A DNA stretch of 64,000 nucleotides. Source: Hygrocybe punicea (lineage: Eukaryota; Basidiomycota; Agaricomycetes; Agaricales; Hygrophoraceae). Under the pieces are notes generated by a model. The model saw only the letters and a program-made list of their open reading frames with translations, ran no database searches and was not told where the DNA came from. Shown piece by piece: positions 36,386 to 49,511 of this stretch. A program made the position numbers and the translations under genes. The stretch covers positions 4,898,001 to 4,962,000 of the forward strand of contig OY744473.1 of NCBI GenBank assembly GCA_963556145.1. Reading direction: 5' to 3'. How positions within the stretch are numbered: position 1 is the stretch's first letter; each line of letters starts with the position of its first letter.

Positions 36386-37169
36386 TGTAGAGGGTCCTCG
36401 ACCCTCTGAGGCCGTAACATTGATATCTAGCGAATCCGCTCGAATCCGACGTCTCTAGCAATCTACGTTCGAACCCGACGCAACCCGACGCAACCCGATG
36501 CATACCGACTAGCACGGCCACTCACGTACCTGGTCGGTCTATCTCCTAAACTCGTGGAACTTCAAATATCAAAGATAGATCTCATCGGACTGGGATCCCG
36601 ACATCGGACTTGCCTTATTCACGCCTAGCGTCTCCCTTATGGGGATATAGTAAAGTATTTTGCATCTTTTACGGTTTTTATATCTTCCACCCATTTTCCC
36701 TGTCATCGTCGCCTCGCAACGCTCTTCCTACTTCCCCATTTTTATTCTCCTTTGTTTCCTCTCATCGGCCGAGGACTCTCGTCCGAATCTAGGTACAGAA
36801 CTTTGTAGTATAAAAACGGTGCCCAAGCGCCGTCTCAAAATAAGAAACCAGTTCCCCCGTTTCCTCTCTCTGAGAATTAGTCTCTCAGTAAAATCCATCG
36901 CACATATTACTCGTCGGTTTCCTCAACGCTCTCCCCGTCCTTCTACCGTCTTAATCTCTACGTTTCTCGTCACCCGACACCCGACCCGCCGTACCCGACA
37001 TCGTCGGCTTTGATCAGTCTCGATAGATTTCAATAATTTACTCGGCGGCTTCTTACTTTTTATATTCTATTATCTTACTGAAGCTTGTTAGACTATTCCT
37101 AGTCACTTCTACGCTGACCCCACAGGCTTAGGATTATTATTCCGCAGCCACCCCGACCTCGCCTTTACA
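36386..37169. mobile_element. Solo LTR, 784 bp, in the Helitron 2 helicase exon
   Basis: Starts TGTAGAGGG and ends CTTTACA, flanked by CCGG at 36382-36385 and 37170-37173. Deleting it with one CCGG rejoins the helicase frame exactly. TATAAAAA at 36809-36816 is a plausible promoter. No internal coding region remains, so it likely arose by LTR-LTR recombination. It is not the same family as the 156 bp LTRs. Confidence 0.85.
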
Positions 37170-38493
37170 CCGGATCACGAAGTGAAACGATCAAGGCCTC
37201 CATCCGAACACAACCTGTTTTTTCCCAATTCGACATCCTCCGACTTGAAGCACCAATTCGACAACAGCATGACCTTCATTTCTCTCAATTTCTTGATTCC
37301 ATCGGTGACGATTACCTACATGACACCGTCGACCTTGGCCGGCTTCGTCATTCGACATCTATAGATGAAATTATCAACTTCATACTCCCAACCCACATTT
37401 TACCTCACCCTGCACTTTGTATTGATCATGCGATCCTCAGCCCATACAATATCTTTGTTAACGAGTTCAACTCCATCATCCTTGACAATTTGCCTGGCGA
37501 CACCGTTACTTATCTCAGCCATGACCACATCAAAAACGATGAAGATGATGTCGATGAAAACATCTCCCATTCGCCCGAATTCTTAAATGATCTAAATGAA
37601 CCTGGCATTCCTCCTCACATACTCTCTCTCAAAGTTGGCGTGATTTGTCGTTTTACACGTAACTTTGACGCCTCTCGTGGTTTGACCAAAAACACGCATG
37701 TTATCGTACGCAAACTATTCACGCACTCAGTTGAGGTGGAAACTATTCCCAGTATTGTTTGTGGCCGACTTCTTGACGCTGTCCGTACTTCAAATCCTTG
37801 CCAACACCTACATCTGACTTACAGACATCTTTCAGATGACCATTCACATCCCCCGCATTAACGCGACTTTTCATCCCCGTGGGTTCAACTTCATTATGCA
37901 TGGAAAGCAAATTCCTCTTGCACTTTCATACGCCACCACTTTCAATGGTTGTCAGGGTCTTACTGTAAAAAAAATCGCCCTCGACCTTCATCGTCAGGTG
38001 TTTTCTCATGGCCAGTTGTATTCTGCCATCACTCGCGTCCCACAAGCAAACACAGTCATCATTCTGAAAGCTGAAACCCAACAATCGACACTCGCGACAA
38101 ACATTGTGTGGCGAGAACTTTTGTTGTAACGATGTACGCCTCCTTTACTTCACCTCTTTCACCTCGAAATAATGATGGTACCGATGCTTCGCCAACTATT
38201 CAGATTGTGTCTTGCCCCGAAAAAGTGAATCCACATACCACGTCAGCTCCGTCATCCCTCATTTCATACACATTGCTTGACAGGACCTCAATAGATTTAT
38301 CCCACCGAAAACAATGTATATATATGACACCGTCTCGCTTATACCGCAAGACAATCTCCTCTCCAAGTCGACTACATTCGTTGGACTGTATGGTTGAAGT
38401 TTGCATCATTTCTTTCCCATCAATAAACCAACTCCTTTTTATACTCCTGCTTGATAAACAACAATCACGTCCGATGTCGCGATCTCACTGACG

Positions 38494-39486
38494 ATGACTC
38501 ACCTAAGACCCCTTTGTTTCACATGCTCCACTGCACCACAACGACTTAAATGTATGATGACACTTCCACACTGTCACCACATCTTTCCAATGTCTGGCTG
38601 TTGTTTTCTATTCGGATTCATGCCTTGCACAAACGCATGCCGAATTTTTGATGGAAAACCGAAAACAATCACCTTCGATGCTGAACTATTACTTAGTCAA
38701 ACTGAAACTGGTGATTGGCTCAGTGCATACACATTACTCCACTATTTTATCCCACCTGGTTCAACTGACCCACCCAACGACGCCATCTTCTATGTTCAAG
38801 GGAAACTCGCTTCCATGAAAGACAACGCACATGTAGGCGACGGACACATGACTGATGAATATGTCGCCCAAATCGATGCTTTCCAACTCCACATCATGCC
38901 CCCTGGCGTTCCGCCCCTTCCTCCCACCATGATCCTAAGTGGCCCCGTACGCACTAACACCCCGACTTCTCTATTTAAAAACTCATTTATTTTCATGGAG
39001 GCCGGTGTCAAGATCTCAGAAAAACAGTTCACGATTGACATCACACAATACGCCATTCACGGCAACCGTGAAACAAAAGTTAGCACCCGCTATCCTACGA
39101 TGAACCCTCGCTTCAAGAACCTTAAACCACCCCTCCTTGGAACGTTGTGTACAATTGCCAGTACCATTTACAGTGAACCGTACGCCAATCAACGCCTCCC
39201 CATAGATGTCCACGAGATTTCCTTTTTGAAAACGCCCTCCGAACCCACTTCTCCCGCAAAAGGTCCGTTTTCCATGCCTGGCCCTACTTCGCTTTTGATC
39301 ATGTGTATACTAGGCAAACTGAGCAAATTCCGAGTCCTAAATTTATTTAGGCTCGGTCTTAATGCAGATTTGGACCTGAGGCGCAATTTCGACCATCCAT
39401 CTATTCTCGCGGCAATTGCCGAGTTTGGTCGTAGTTATACACAAACTCTAATTCGCACAAGTATCTGGCGTCCTCTTCACCTCTAA
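38494..39486 (+). CDS. Unknown protein downstream of Helitron 2, possibly OB-fold-like
   Basis: A 330-codon frame. The middle (about 38640-39240) alternates short hydrophobic and polar segments (ITFDAELLLSQ, AIFYVQGKLASM, HIMPPGVPPLPPTMILSG, IDVHEISFL), suggesting beta strands and resembling single-strand-binding OB folds in general pattern only. Helitrons often carry RPA-like accessory ORFs beside the helicase, so an accessory role is possible. The first ~40 and last ~80 residues look less protein-like. No motif proves a function. Confidence 0.35.
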   Translation: MTHLRPLCFTCSTAPQRLKCMMTLPHCHHIFPMSGCCFLFGFMPCTNACRIFDGKPKTITFDAELLLSQTETGDWLSAYTLLHYFIPPGSTDPPNDAIFYVQGKLASMKDNAHVGDGHMTDEYVAQIDAFQLHIMPPGVPPLPPTMILSGPVRTNTPTSLFKNSFIFMEAGVKISEKQFTIDITQYAIHGNRETKVSTRYPTMNPRFKNLKPPLLGTLCTIASTIYSEPYANQRLPIDVHEISFLKTPSEPTSPAKGPFSMPGPTSLLIMCILGKLSKFRVLNLFRLGLNADLDLRRNFDHPSILAAIAEFGRSYTQTLIRTSIWRPLHL

Positions 39487-39741
39487 TCGATAGTTTTTCC
39501 CCACATGTATGGCACTTCGGGACAGGTTCCACTAGTATTCGCATTCCCGATTTTCGTTCTAAATCTCTCTCTGCTGTCAGGTGCAAGCTTGCTCAACGAC
39601 ATCCAGATTCCAGACGACAACATTGCTTCCTCATATGGCACTTTCATAAATAGCTGAGTGCATAACTTTACCTTCAGTGTTGACTATGAGAAGCAGTTAG
39701 ATTGCATGGGTGAGTTGGATGGAGCACCAGATGACAACAAA

Positions 39742-39816
39742 ATGGGCGGCTGGAGTACTCCGCTGCCCATCAATTTTTTAAATCTTTTCCATTCAATACT
39801 CACTGTTAATTCATAG
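39742..39816 (+). other. Hairpin with degraded mini-intron (motif 1, copy d)
   Basis: ATGGGCGGC and GCTGCCCAT flank the palindrome GGAGTACTCC. No GT donor follows; an acceptor-like CATAG ends at 39816. Confidence 0.5.
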
Positions 39817-40008
39817 ATTAATTAACCCCATCCACCACAACCACAACCACAACCACCATCACAACAATCAACGCCACCACTGCCGCCATTACCACCGCCA
39901 TCACTCCAATAACACTCCTACTGACATGTCCACACCCCGTTTCGAACGTGGCCAAACATTCAAGCACGCAAACGAGTGGGAATGGGGTGGTCAATGGAGC
40001 GGAACATG

Positions 40009-40084
40009 CAGTGAGGGTGGTGCTTCCACCCCCGCTGGTCAGAAGTATGTTTTATTATATTTTTTATTATCCGTCTTCTAACAG
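40009..40084 (+). other. Hairpin followed by mini-intron (motif 1, copy e)
   Basis: Stem GAGGGTGG against CCACCCCC with a TGCT-type loop (40009-40037). Donor GTATGT at 40045 and acceptor TTCTAACAG ending 40084 define a 40 bp intron, short but with all signals. Confidence 0.6.
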
Positions 40085-40319
40085 AAACTTGAAGCGGTGC
40101 CACTACCAACACCATCACCACATGCGTCCCCACCCCAATCCATTGCGTACGAGGTGTCTGGCACCTGAAGCGAGACACTACGCAATCTGACTGTGTACGG
40201 TGCCAGCCAATGCCGGCACTCAACACCACCCCCCAGGAAGGAACCAAGACCAAATGCCCACGCAAAATGTGTGCATTCCGCCAGAGGAGGGCATGGCAGA
40301 CCATCTACACCCCCATTAC

Positions 40320-40373
40320 ACCTCGCAATGACACTAGCCACATCAATTGATGCATGCAGGGCTCTCGCGAGGT
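40320..40373. repeat. CAATTG double palindrome (motif 2, copy c)
   Basis: Arms ACCTCGCAA and CGCGAGGT around CCACATCAATTGATGCATG, centred at 40344-40349. Confidence 0.7.
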
Positions 40374-40560
40374 TAGATGGTGGTAGGGCTCACACGAGCC
40401 AAAATGGCCCAACTATAACCATAGGAGACCCGTGCCAAGCCGCAAGATATGCACGCAGAATCACGCACTTGCCCAGACCGGCCCACACACCCCGCAGCCA
40501 TTGCCGATTTAGAAACAGGTTACAGATCCCCATCGCTGTGAGGGAGGATGGGTTGAGATA

Positions 40561-41335
40561 GAGGGCTGTACTCAGCAAACAAGTGGGCAGCGCCTGATGA
40601 GCGAGAGAGTGGGACAGACATGCAGATGTAGAGTTGCTGAGAGAAGACAGAATGAATAGAAAAACACGTATAGTACGGGACGTGTGTGTGTTATCGTGTG
40701 CAGCACAAAAATGTATATTCACATAAGTGATACATCATTATTCTACATCCGTTCGGTTGAGCCTTGCCTCTTTGCCGCATTCCAACTGTCGAGCTTTCCA
40801 TTGGGAAATTGGTGGTGGAATTGGGAATAGGTATCTTTTGCGGCTTTCAAAGGTGGTTGTGGTTGTCACTGGCTGGAGCCGTCTCACACGTGTCACTTCT
40901 TCGTGCAACACTTTGAACTCTCAGCACAAAATGCAACCGTTTTGTTTTCTATGGATTATTCCATTCTTGACAGTCATCCTCACTGTGTCCGATCTCATCC
41001 TTACTTATACGCTGGGCCATGTGTGGATACATCCCGGTCAACTCAGAACTTCGGAGGTATTTTCACTCTTTGTTTATGGTTCGCACTGATGTTGATTCTG
41101 CAGGCTTGATGTTCCTACCTGTTGGCCTGACTGGTCTACGCATCCGTATGTTTTTGTTTGTCTTCAATGCCTGTTGTTTTATCTTGTCTTCGCTAGAAAC
41201 ATGTCTTTTTTTGTTGGGACATGTTCCCAATTATTGTTTCGAGACATTCCTTGTCCCCCCGGCACATTGCTTATGTGAGTTTTCCTATATTATCATTTAT
41301 ATGCATTTAAATTCCTGATAAGTGACAGTGAAAAT
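40561..41335. other. Non-coding stretch upstream of Helitron 3
   Basis: Frames at 40727-41089 and 41019-41318 have no recognisable domain. It may include the Helitron 3 5' region. Confidence 0.35.
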
Positions 41336-44300
41336 GTGCCATCGCTAGGTGGTAATCACACACTCTGCTCATTGGGGGGCACTCAGTTACGACAATCTTA
41401 CTTTAATGCATTGGTCAGTCAACTAGTTTTTACATGGATTTGCTCAGATTTCTCACCTATTTATCAGACAATCTGTACTGTTCAGAGGTATTTTCCTGAT
41501 AGTTACATGTCCTTGTTTGTGATGTACATATCATTTACTCCCCATGGGTGTCTGTCAACCATCCATATGTCCACTGTCGTACACATGTCCCCTGTCACAC
41601 ACATGTCCCCTGTCACACACATGTCCACTGTCAAACACATGTCCACTGTCAAACACATGTCCACTGTCAAACACATGTCCACTGTCAAACACATCTCTGC
41701 CATAGTTGAGATGTACAACGTCTTTGTCTTGACTGCAGTGTCACATTTAAAAACTAATGTGTATGATCTTCATTTTACTTTGAAGCCTGTTGCATTTAAT
41801 GTATATTCTTCATTATGTGACTTAACTTCTTACCTAGTATTTCACTTGTGATATTATGCATAATTTTTTGTGTTGGGCACTTGACTTGGTTCATTACTTT
41901 GTGTACTGTCTCACCAACATTGAACACAAATTGCCATGGGTGTATAATATAATTATAGAGGTACAACTTTGGTTAGTTCAGTTTTATGCCATGCCCAAGC
42001 GCAATATTGCTGTCATATGTCATACTTTGTCTCTTCATATATGTCGCAATCAGATGTTACGTCATGATTTCTATGCATTGATTGCAAATTTAAACCAACC
42101 ATCAAGGATTTCAAGGTTGCACAAGTGTATCAAGAAATGTGCTATGCTCACTTCAACTTTGATTCATTTCCATATCATTGGTGTTCAACTTCCTGATTCT
42201 TTGAATCTGTACTGGTTATTCATTACTTATGATTTTTTTTCTGTTCTGAGTTGTTTGTTACCACAGAAGATTATTTATCAATACAGTTACTGGCCATCAT
42301 ATTCAAAGTCAAAAGTACATTCTCAATACTCCCCTACCACCACATTTATGCAGGCTGAAATACATGGACATAACACTAAGGCTATGAAGCTAATGGGTGG
42401 CGGAAGATCTCACATATTTCCAGCCAATTATATACTTTTATATATAGAAAATGGGGATTTTTCCATGGATACCAAATCATCATATATTTTTGTTGATTAT
42501 GTAAAAAAGGACAATGTTCTGTCTTATCCTATTAATAAATTTGTTCATGCAAGGATCCCATTTGCTGAAATCATTCCCCACATACCTGGTCATATAGTGC
42601 ATAAAATTGCACAAGTTCACAGCATTTCCATGGGCTCTCATGTACTCAAAAAAGACATGTTGGCTTACTTTGAAAATCATGAATGTGTTAATTGTGGTGA
42701 ATATGTCAGCATATTTTCAGTTATATTGAGTCATACAACAAATAAACAAAAGCACAAGCCTGCTCCATTGACAGATACTCAGTTGCTTAATCGGCGTAAA
42801 AAGAGACGTGACAATTATGCAGCAAAAAAAATTAAACAGTGTGGCTCAAATAAAAATCAACACTGTGACCCAAAAAAAATGCAACAGTGTGGTCCAAAAG
42901 AAACTCAACAGTGTGGTCCCCAAATATCTCAACAGTGTGAACCTAAAAAGTCTCCACAGTTCACATCTAAAAAGTCTGAACAATGTGCTTCAAATATTTA
43001 TGAGCATTCTTCAAATTATCTCATGTATGTGTTTTTCCCCCTCCTCCTTTATCTCCAGATTTGGCTCATACTGTTATCTCAGACTTCTGTAGAGATTCAA
43101 TACCTAGTACATTTGAGGAATCAGGGTGTGCTGTGTGTGGTGAGTTAACTCCATTAACCAACTTAAGTAGATTAAAAAGTATAAAAGGCATGCTTGGTAT
43201 TCTTGAAGCACCAGGTGTAACAAGAGTTGAACGAAATAACTCAAAAGACAAAATCCAAGAATTTAAGGGCCCTGTTTTGGACTATCAATGTGATAAGATA
43301 TGTAATGAGTGTCGAAGTTGTATAAGAAAAGGTAAAACTCCTCCACTTGCTTTATCAGGAGGCCTTTGGCTGGGTGCTGTACCAAAGGAGCTTGCTGAGC
43401 TTCAGTTTGTGGAAAAGTTGCTTGTATCCCGCATACGTCACAATTGTTGCTTTGTGCGTCTTGCTTCAGGAATGAGGAAGATGACCTCATATGTAGTTGC
43501 TTTTCAGTCACCTGTTCCAAAGGTGTATCAGGCACTACCACCACCAGTTGATGAACTTGATGATGTTTTAGCCATTCTATTCACTGGACCTTGTAAGCCA
43601 ACAGAAAAAGATTTTGAAAGAACACCCTTGTTAGTGAGGAGGACCCATGTTGCAAGAGCACTTGAGTGGCTGAAGCTTAATCATTCTAATTACAATGATT
43701 TAGATATATCTTATGATAATCTTGCTGGATATCCTGAAGATGGCCCACCTGTATCTGTTGAATATCGTCAAAGAGAGACAAACAAAGTGTCAGAGGGGAC
43801 AAGTGTATTTGATAATGAACTTGAGGATGGTACAGAACATGGAGACTGTCCTTTTGTTGTTCATGGGCTGTCAGGTGAGGACATGGACACTAAGACAATT
43901 AACTCACTGAAAGGGATTGCACTTAGACATCTCAATAGTGAAGGTAAGATGTTGGCAATTGGCCATTCATCTGAAGTTGAATCCATTTACAAGAACCCTG
44001 CTCTTTATCCACAAATGTTTCCTTGGCTATTTCCATATGGATTGGGTGGTATAGGTTCTACTTCATTGTCTGATGCTGAACACAAACGGCATCTCCTGAT
44101 GTATCATGATAAATGCTTTCAGACAGACATCTACTTTCCATTTGTTGCTTTCAGTCATGCTCAAGTAAAGGCAAGTACAACTGGTGGATATCTATTAGCA
44201 GATAAGGCCAAATTCAATGATATAACCAATCGTCTATTGGGTGTTGACCAAAATGTGTTATCTTCATTAGCTAAAAGGTTCTCAGAAGGTGAAGTTGTTA

Positions 44301-47300
44301 AACCTGTTAGCCAAGAAGAGAAAGATTGTTACCAATTAGTGCGAGACCTTGATCATGTAGGAGCCAAAGTAAGTGGATCCACTATCAGCAAAAAGTTTAT
44401 GAGAAATGAAATTTGGTCTTTGATTTCATATTGTGGTGCTCCTTCTTGGTATATCACTTTATCCCCAGCTGATATTAAGCACCCAATTTGTTTGTATTTT
44501 GCTGATACAAAAGAAAGATTTGAGCCAAAAATTAGATCAAGTGATGAGAGAATACGTCTTATTGCTAGAAATCCAGTTGCTGGTGCCCATTTCTTCCATC
44601 TTATGGTTAGTCTATTCATAAAGCATGTGTTGGGTGTAAATACAGATCATCCAGGAATATATGGAGACACATCTGCTTATTATGGCACAGTCGAGCAGTA
44701 GGGTCGCCTCACTTTGCATCTTCACATATTAATTTGGATTCGTGGATGTCTTACCCCACAGGAGATTCGCAAGCGAATCATGGATCCCTCCTCAGATTTC
44801 CAAATGAATTTAGTCAAGTATTTGGAAAGTACACATGTTGGTGAATTTCTTACTGGAACTCAGGATCAAGTACTCAAAAACATCAATGAGGCCTCTCAGT
44901 TAGAAAGTTATATAGATCCAACACAGGCTTTACCTGAAGCACCCCCTAAGCTTTGTGCTACAATGTGTGGGAGTTGTCAACTATGTTGTGATTGGAGCTT
45001 ATGGCAGGCTAACTATGAGACAGTGGTAGATGATCTTTTGGCAAAATCCAACATACATCATTGTTCTAGCAACATAAATAAAGATGGTTCTAAAAATAAA
45101 ACACGTCAATATGTTGGGTGCTTGGATAACAAGTGGGGAAAATGTAAAGCAAGGTTCCCACGTCCTGTATTTATGCAGACAGAAGTAGACACTGAAACTG
45201 GTACCCTTAACATGAAAAAGACTGAGCCTATGATTAACACAGTGACTCCTCTTCTTACTTACTTGATTCGCTCTAATACAGATGTAACATCCTTAAAATC
45301 AGGAACTGCAATCAAAGGAGTTATTCTTTATGTATCTGACTACATTACCAAATTTTCTTTGAAAACACATGTTATATTTGACACTATTCGATCAATGTTT
45401 CAAAAGAATAGTGAGATAATTGGTGGTAGTGAAACTCAAAAGGAGAAAGGACGAAAACTCATGACTAAGATTGTGAATAATCTCAGTGCTAAGATGGAAA
45501 TTGGTTCACCAATGGCCTGTATGTACCTTTTGCGAAATCCTGATCATTACACAAATCATCACTTTGCTCCCTTTTATTGGCAGAGCTATATTCATGAGGC
45601 AAGACAGATCTGGGATTCTAATGACAAGAAGGAGCATGTTGAGAAGGTAGCCTTGATCAAACGCAGAGGTTGTATTATTGGATTATCCCCTATGGATGAT
45701 TATATATATTGCCCTGTTGAGCTAGCAAATATGTGTTTATATGATTGGATAAGTCGGTGTTCTCGAGAGAAGCTTCCTCAGTCTAAGTTGAAAGAAAAAG
45801 ACTTTGGTGAAGATCTTGCTAGTATTGTGGATGAGACTGATACATTTGAGACATCTTTCATATATCAAGATGATACACTTGTATCTGATAATGACAATCA
45901 TTGCATTGACAATTCTGTATCCAGTGATAACTTAAAATTTGAGGGTCCAGACAATCATAATGCAAGGCCACTTCCAGGTACAGAGCTCCAAAATGCATCT
46001 TCTCCTGTTGGGTTGTTCACATTTCTTGACCTTCATCCACTCTATAAATCACATGGTACACATTGTGTAAAAGAAGATTGTGAAAGAATTCCTACTTTTA
46101 TAGGAGCCACTTTACCTCGATGTGATCAAGGTGATTGTGAATATTATTGCTCAACCATGCTGGCATTGTTTAGACCTTGGCACTCTGGGCATGACTTGAA
46201 AACAAAAGATCAATCCTGGGATGAGTCTTTTTTATCATATGACTTTACTTTGAGACAAAGAGAACTTATGAACAACTTCAATATAAAGTATGAATGTCTT
46301 GATGCTCGTGATGACTTTCATGCCCAGTTACGTAAAGGATCTGTTGCCTTGCCAAGTTGGATGGATGGATCTGATCATACTTTTGATTATGGTGATGATT
46401 TGGATCAAGTGAATAGTGATCACATATTTGAAAATGCCTCTGCAATGTTAAATCAAGAGCATGACATTGAATTCAAGGAAATTGGGAAGAGGGAGAAGAA
46501 ACGTCAATTTGATATGGCTACCATGCGATCTATAATGTCTTACACAGGTTGGACAGATCCTTTACATACAGAGACATTAGTTGACCTGCCATGTCCACCA
46601 GAGATTATCCAATCTGGGAGTCAGTGGAAAGCTGTTGTGCAGAAGAGAAGACAAGAAATACTTGAACAACAGACAGAAAATCTGCCAAGCCATATTAACA
46701 ACAATTATCTAACACATCCTCCAAGCCATAACCAAGTGAAAATTGTTGATAGATCATACCTTGAAAAAAATTCACATTCTAGTAAATCTTTGACAGCACT
46801 AGAGAGCATTGTGGATGACTTCAGTTTAAATGAAGAACAAAAAAGGGCATTTTACATAGTTGCACATCATGCATCCAATGAAAATTCTGACCAATTGAAA
46901 ATGTATATTGGTGGTATGGGAGGGACCGGTAAAACACAGGTTTTGAAGGCATTAGTAAAGTTTTTCAAGTCAAGGAATGAAGCTTATCGTTTTGTTATTG
47001 TGGCACCTACTGGGTCAGCTGCAGCTCTGTTAGCAGGATCTACATATCACTATATGTTTGGTTTAAATGAGAATACTGATGAGCATATATCAAATAAACA
47101 GCTTGCCCAATTAAGATCACGACTTTTGGGTGTTAATTATATATTTTTTGATGAAGTTTCAATGTTGTCCTGTCGAGATATGTACAGGATTAGTGCTAGA
47201 ATGGCTAAGATTTTCAATCAAACTGAATTGCCTTGGGGTGGATTAAACATAATATTTGCAGGAGATTTTGCACAGTTGCCACCTGCAATTGGGCATGAAA

Positions 47301-49511
47301 ATGCTTCTCTTTACAGCAGAACTGTTGGAGCTTCTCCTACCAGCCACCAAGATCAAGAAGCTGCCATTGGAAAGTCATTGTGGCACCAGGTTACAACTGT
47401 AGTAATACTACGAGAAAACATGAGGCAAAGAATTCAAACACAGGCAGATGCACAACTAAGACAGGCTCTTACAAATATGCGATATAAAGCTTGTACTGCT
47501 GAAGATATTGTATTTCTGCGTTCACATATATCAAGTAATTTACCTGGTCGTCCATCAGTGAAACATGAAAACTTTAGACAAGTGTCAATCATTACTGCTT
47601 TAAATATTCACAAAGATGAGATCAATTACTTGGGGTCATTGAGATTTTCTAAAGAGACTGGTCAACCTCTGGTTGACTTCTATTCTGATGATTCAGTCAT
47701 TTCCAAAGACAGGAAAAACAGCAAGGATCTATGTAAAAATGCAACTCGTAAGCACCACACCTTGACAGATAAAGTGTGTCAAGTTTTATGGAATCAACCT
47801 CACAGTTCAAACTCAAAGTGCATACCTGGAAAGCTTTAATTGTGTGTTGGGATGCCTGTTATGATCCGTAATAATGGTGCAACTGAGCTATGCATTACCC
47901 GGGGCCAAGAAGGCATAATTCATAGTTGGCAGTCAGCAAAGGGTAAGCAAGGCCAGAGAGTATTGGATACATTATTTGTGACACTACTTAATCCTCCACA
48001 AAATGTGAAATTAAATGGTCTTCCTGATAATGTTGTACCACTTACAAAAACAAGCGCTACTATAGACTGTGCTTTACCAGATGATTCTTCTATTACAATA
48101 TCACGTACTCAAGTAGAGGTACTTCCTAATTTTTCAATGACAGATTATTCTTCACAAGGAAAGACAAGACCAAAAAATCCAGTTGATCTAAATAATAGCC
48201 GATCCCATCAATCATATTACACTGCACTATCACGCAGTGCTTCAGCACAGGGCACTGTCATTTTGCAAGGGTTTGATGCAAGAAAGATAACAGGTGGTGC
48301 ATCTGGTGCATTACGTCAGGAATTCCGTGAGCTAGAAATTTTAGATGAAATTGTCAAATTGAGGTATAAAGGCAAGCTACCAAGTTCTTTTACTGGTGAT
48401 CGCAGAAATTCTCTGATTGATTCCTTTAGATCTTGGAAAGGCAAGCATTATGTTCCAGAAAATGTGCACAAGGCAATTCGGTGGAACAAGTCAGATCCAT
48501 ATATTCCAGGTGAAGAGGATAAAATTCTATGGAAAGTTCTGAATAACCTAAGATGTTCCTTCCAAGTCAACATATGTTTCTGCCCAGGGGAGTACACCAG
48601 CATTGGTTTGTCAAAATTCTGCTAATAAGAGGAAAATAAGTGGGTCTTGGGTTGCACCTCAGAGAAAGAAATTGAAAACAAACCATACTATTAATGACAC
48701 TCTATTTACTTCTATGAGAACTCCTATTGGCACCATCTGGAGTAACAACAGCTGTGCATATGACTCTGTAATATCTATCTTATATGACATTTGGAACAAT
48801 AATGAACTTGTTTGGTCTACTGCTTTCAAAAATTTAAATTCTCAGTTTCTTAGAGTCTTAGCAGATGGATTTTCAAGATATTCTGAAGGTGAATGCTCTT
48901 TAGAAGCAGTACGTGATCATCTAAGGCACTCTCTGGATTGGTATTCACATAATGAATTCCCATGGGGTGTGAATACTAGTGTCAACAATTTATTGAATAC
49001 ATTGCTACAAAATAATATTCCTGTTCTTTCCTCTCATATTTCTTGTCCTCAACATCATCCTGTGCCCAGACAGAGGGAAGCAGCACATAGTTGCCATATA
49101 GAGGTTGGAAGAATTGACTTTGAATCTATTCAGGATGAACTTGATCTCTTTGTAATTTCCCTTGCTTCAAAGTGTACAGTCTGCAATGACTTCCTACTTC
49201 GAAAATTCACTTTTGTAAATGCCCCTCAGTTACTTGCATTTGCTACATCTGCTTCTACAACCACTGTAGATCATAATTTGGTAGTCACAGTTAAAGGGGA
49301 AACAGATCCAAAAAAATATTGTCTCAGAGGTGTCATATATCATGGAAGTGATCACTTCACATCTCGTATTATCAGTGTGACAGGTCAGGTTTGGTTTCAT
49401 GATGGTATCACTACAGGGAGATCTACAGAGTATGAAGGAATGTTGGAAGATATTGTTTTAAATATCTGCAGGTCCAAAAGGCCTTGTCTTTTGATATATG
49501 TTCTTATATAG
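41336..49511 (+). pseudogene. Helitron 3 Rep/helicase with C-terminal protease-like domain, paralogue of Helitron 1
   Basis: Same domain order as Helitron 1: Cys-rich ESGCAVCGEL (near 43110), TPLLVRR, HKRHLLMYHDK, HLH just after 44701, YVSDYITKFSLKT (near 45330), Walker A GGMGGTGKT (near 46920), DEVSM, GDFAQLPP, RENMRQ, TDYSSQGKTR and YYTALSRS. The C-terminal part keeps SCAYDS (Cys 48753), SDHFTS (His 49353) and WFHDG. Breaks: frameshift in a T/C run near 43033, TAG 44699-44701 right before the HUH motif, TAA 47837-47839, frameshift near 48550. The N-terminal 41560-41700 is an 18 bp minisatellite. A 27 bp repeat encodes QQCGPK-like units at 42830-42990. Confidence 0.85.
41560..41700 (+). repeat. 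18 bp minisatellite
   Basis: About seven units of ACATGTCC(A/C)CTGTCA(A/C)AC in tandem, in frame with the start of the Helitron 3 coding region. Confidence 0.9.

Larger units (their letters stand above)
26393..38129 (+). pseudogene. Helitron 2 Rep/helicase, interrupted by a LINE and a solo LTR
   Basis: A different Helitron subfamily from 1 and 3. Parts in order: N-terminal zinc region (NRDCRFCGIR near 26640, then CFVCGPHG); Helitron_like_N to 28250 with HUH motif LPHAHIAIC (near 27960) and two-Tyr motif YLFKYFYKP (near 28360); the LINE (28901-35346); helicase with Walker A DGHAGRGKT (near 35940), Walker B IIDEIGG (near 36180), GDFRQ (36296-36307), a 55 bp intron 36308-36362, IAPVV, the solo LTR (36386-37169), then HGKQIPLALSYATTFNGCQG and FSHGQLYSAITRV to TAA/stop at 38129. 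Other introns: 27483-27530, about 28188-28249. In-frame TGA at 26963, 35641 and 36062 occupy conserved Arg sites. Frameshifts near 28300 and 37840. Dead. Confidence 0.85.
39487..40560 (+). mobile_element. Probable non-autonomous element carrying motifs 1 and 2 (ends not found)
   Basis: Holds a hairpin 39742-39770, a hairpin with mini-intron 40009-40084 and a CAATTG palindrome 40320-40373, in the same order as the elements at 11302-12603 and 18776-19918, plus a CAC-rich stretch (39833-39905). No TIR or target duplication was identified, so the limits are approximate. Confidence 0.5.

Noticed and set aside
36308..37147. A single 840 bp intron in the helicase
   Set aside because: A 55 bp intron with a CTAAC branch followed by IAPVV, then an LTR with CCGG duplication, fits exactly.
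41560..41700. CRISPR-like repeat array
   Set aside because: Units are contiguous 18-mers without spacers, and the context is eukaryotic.
43025..43058. 34 bp GT-AG intron in Helitron 3
   Set aside because: Too short, and the paralogue shows the Pro-rich stretch is coding. A single-base indel in the T/C run explains the frame change.
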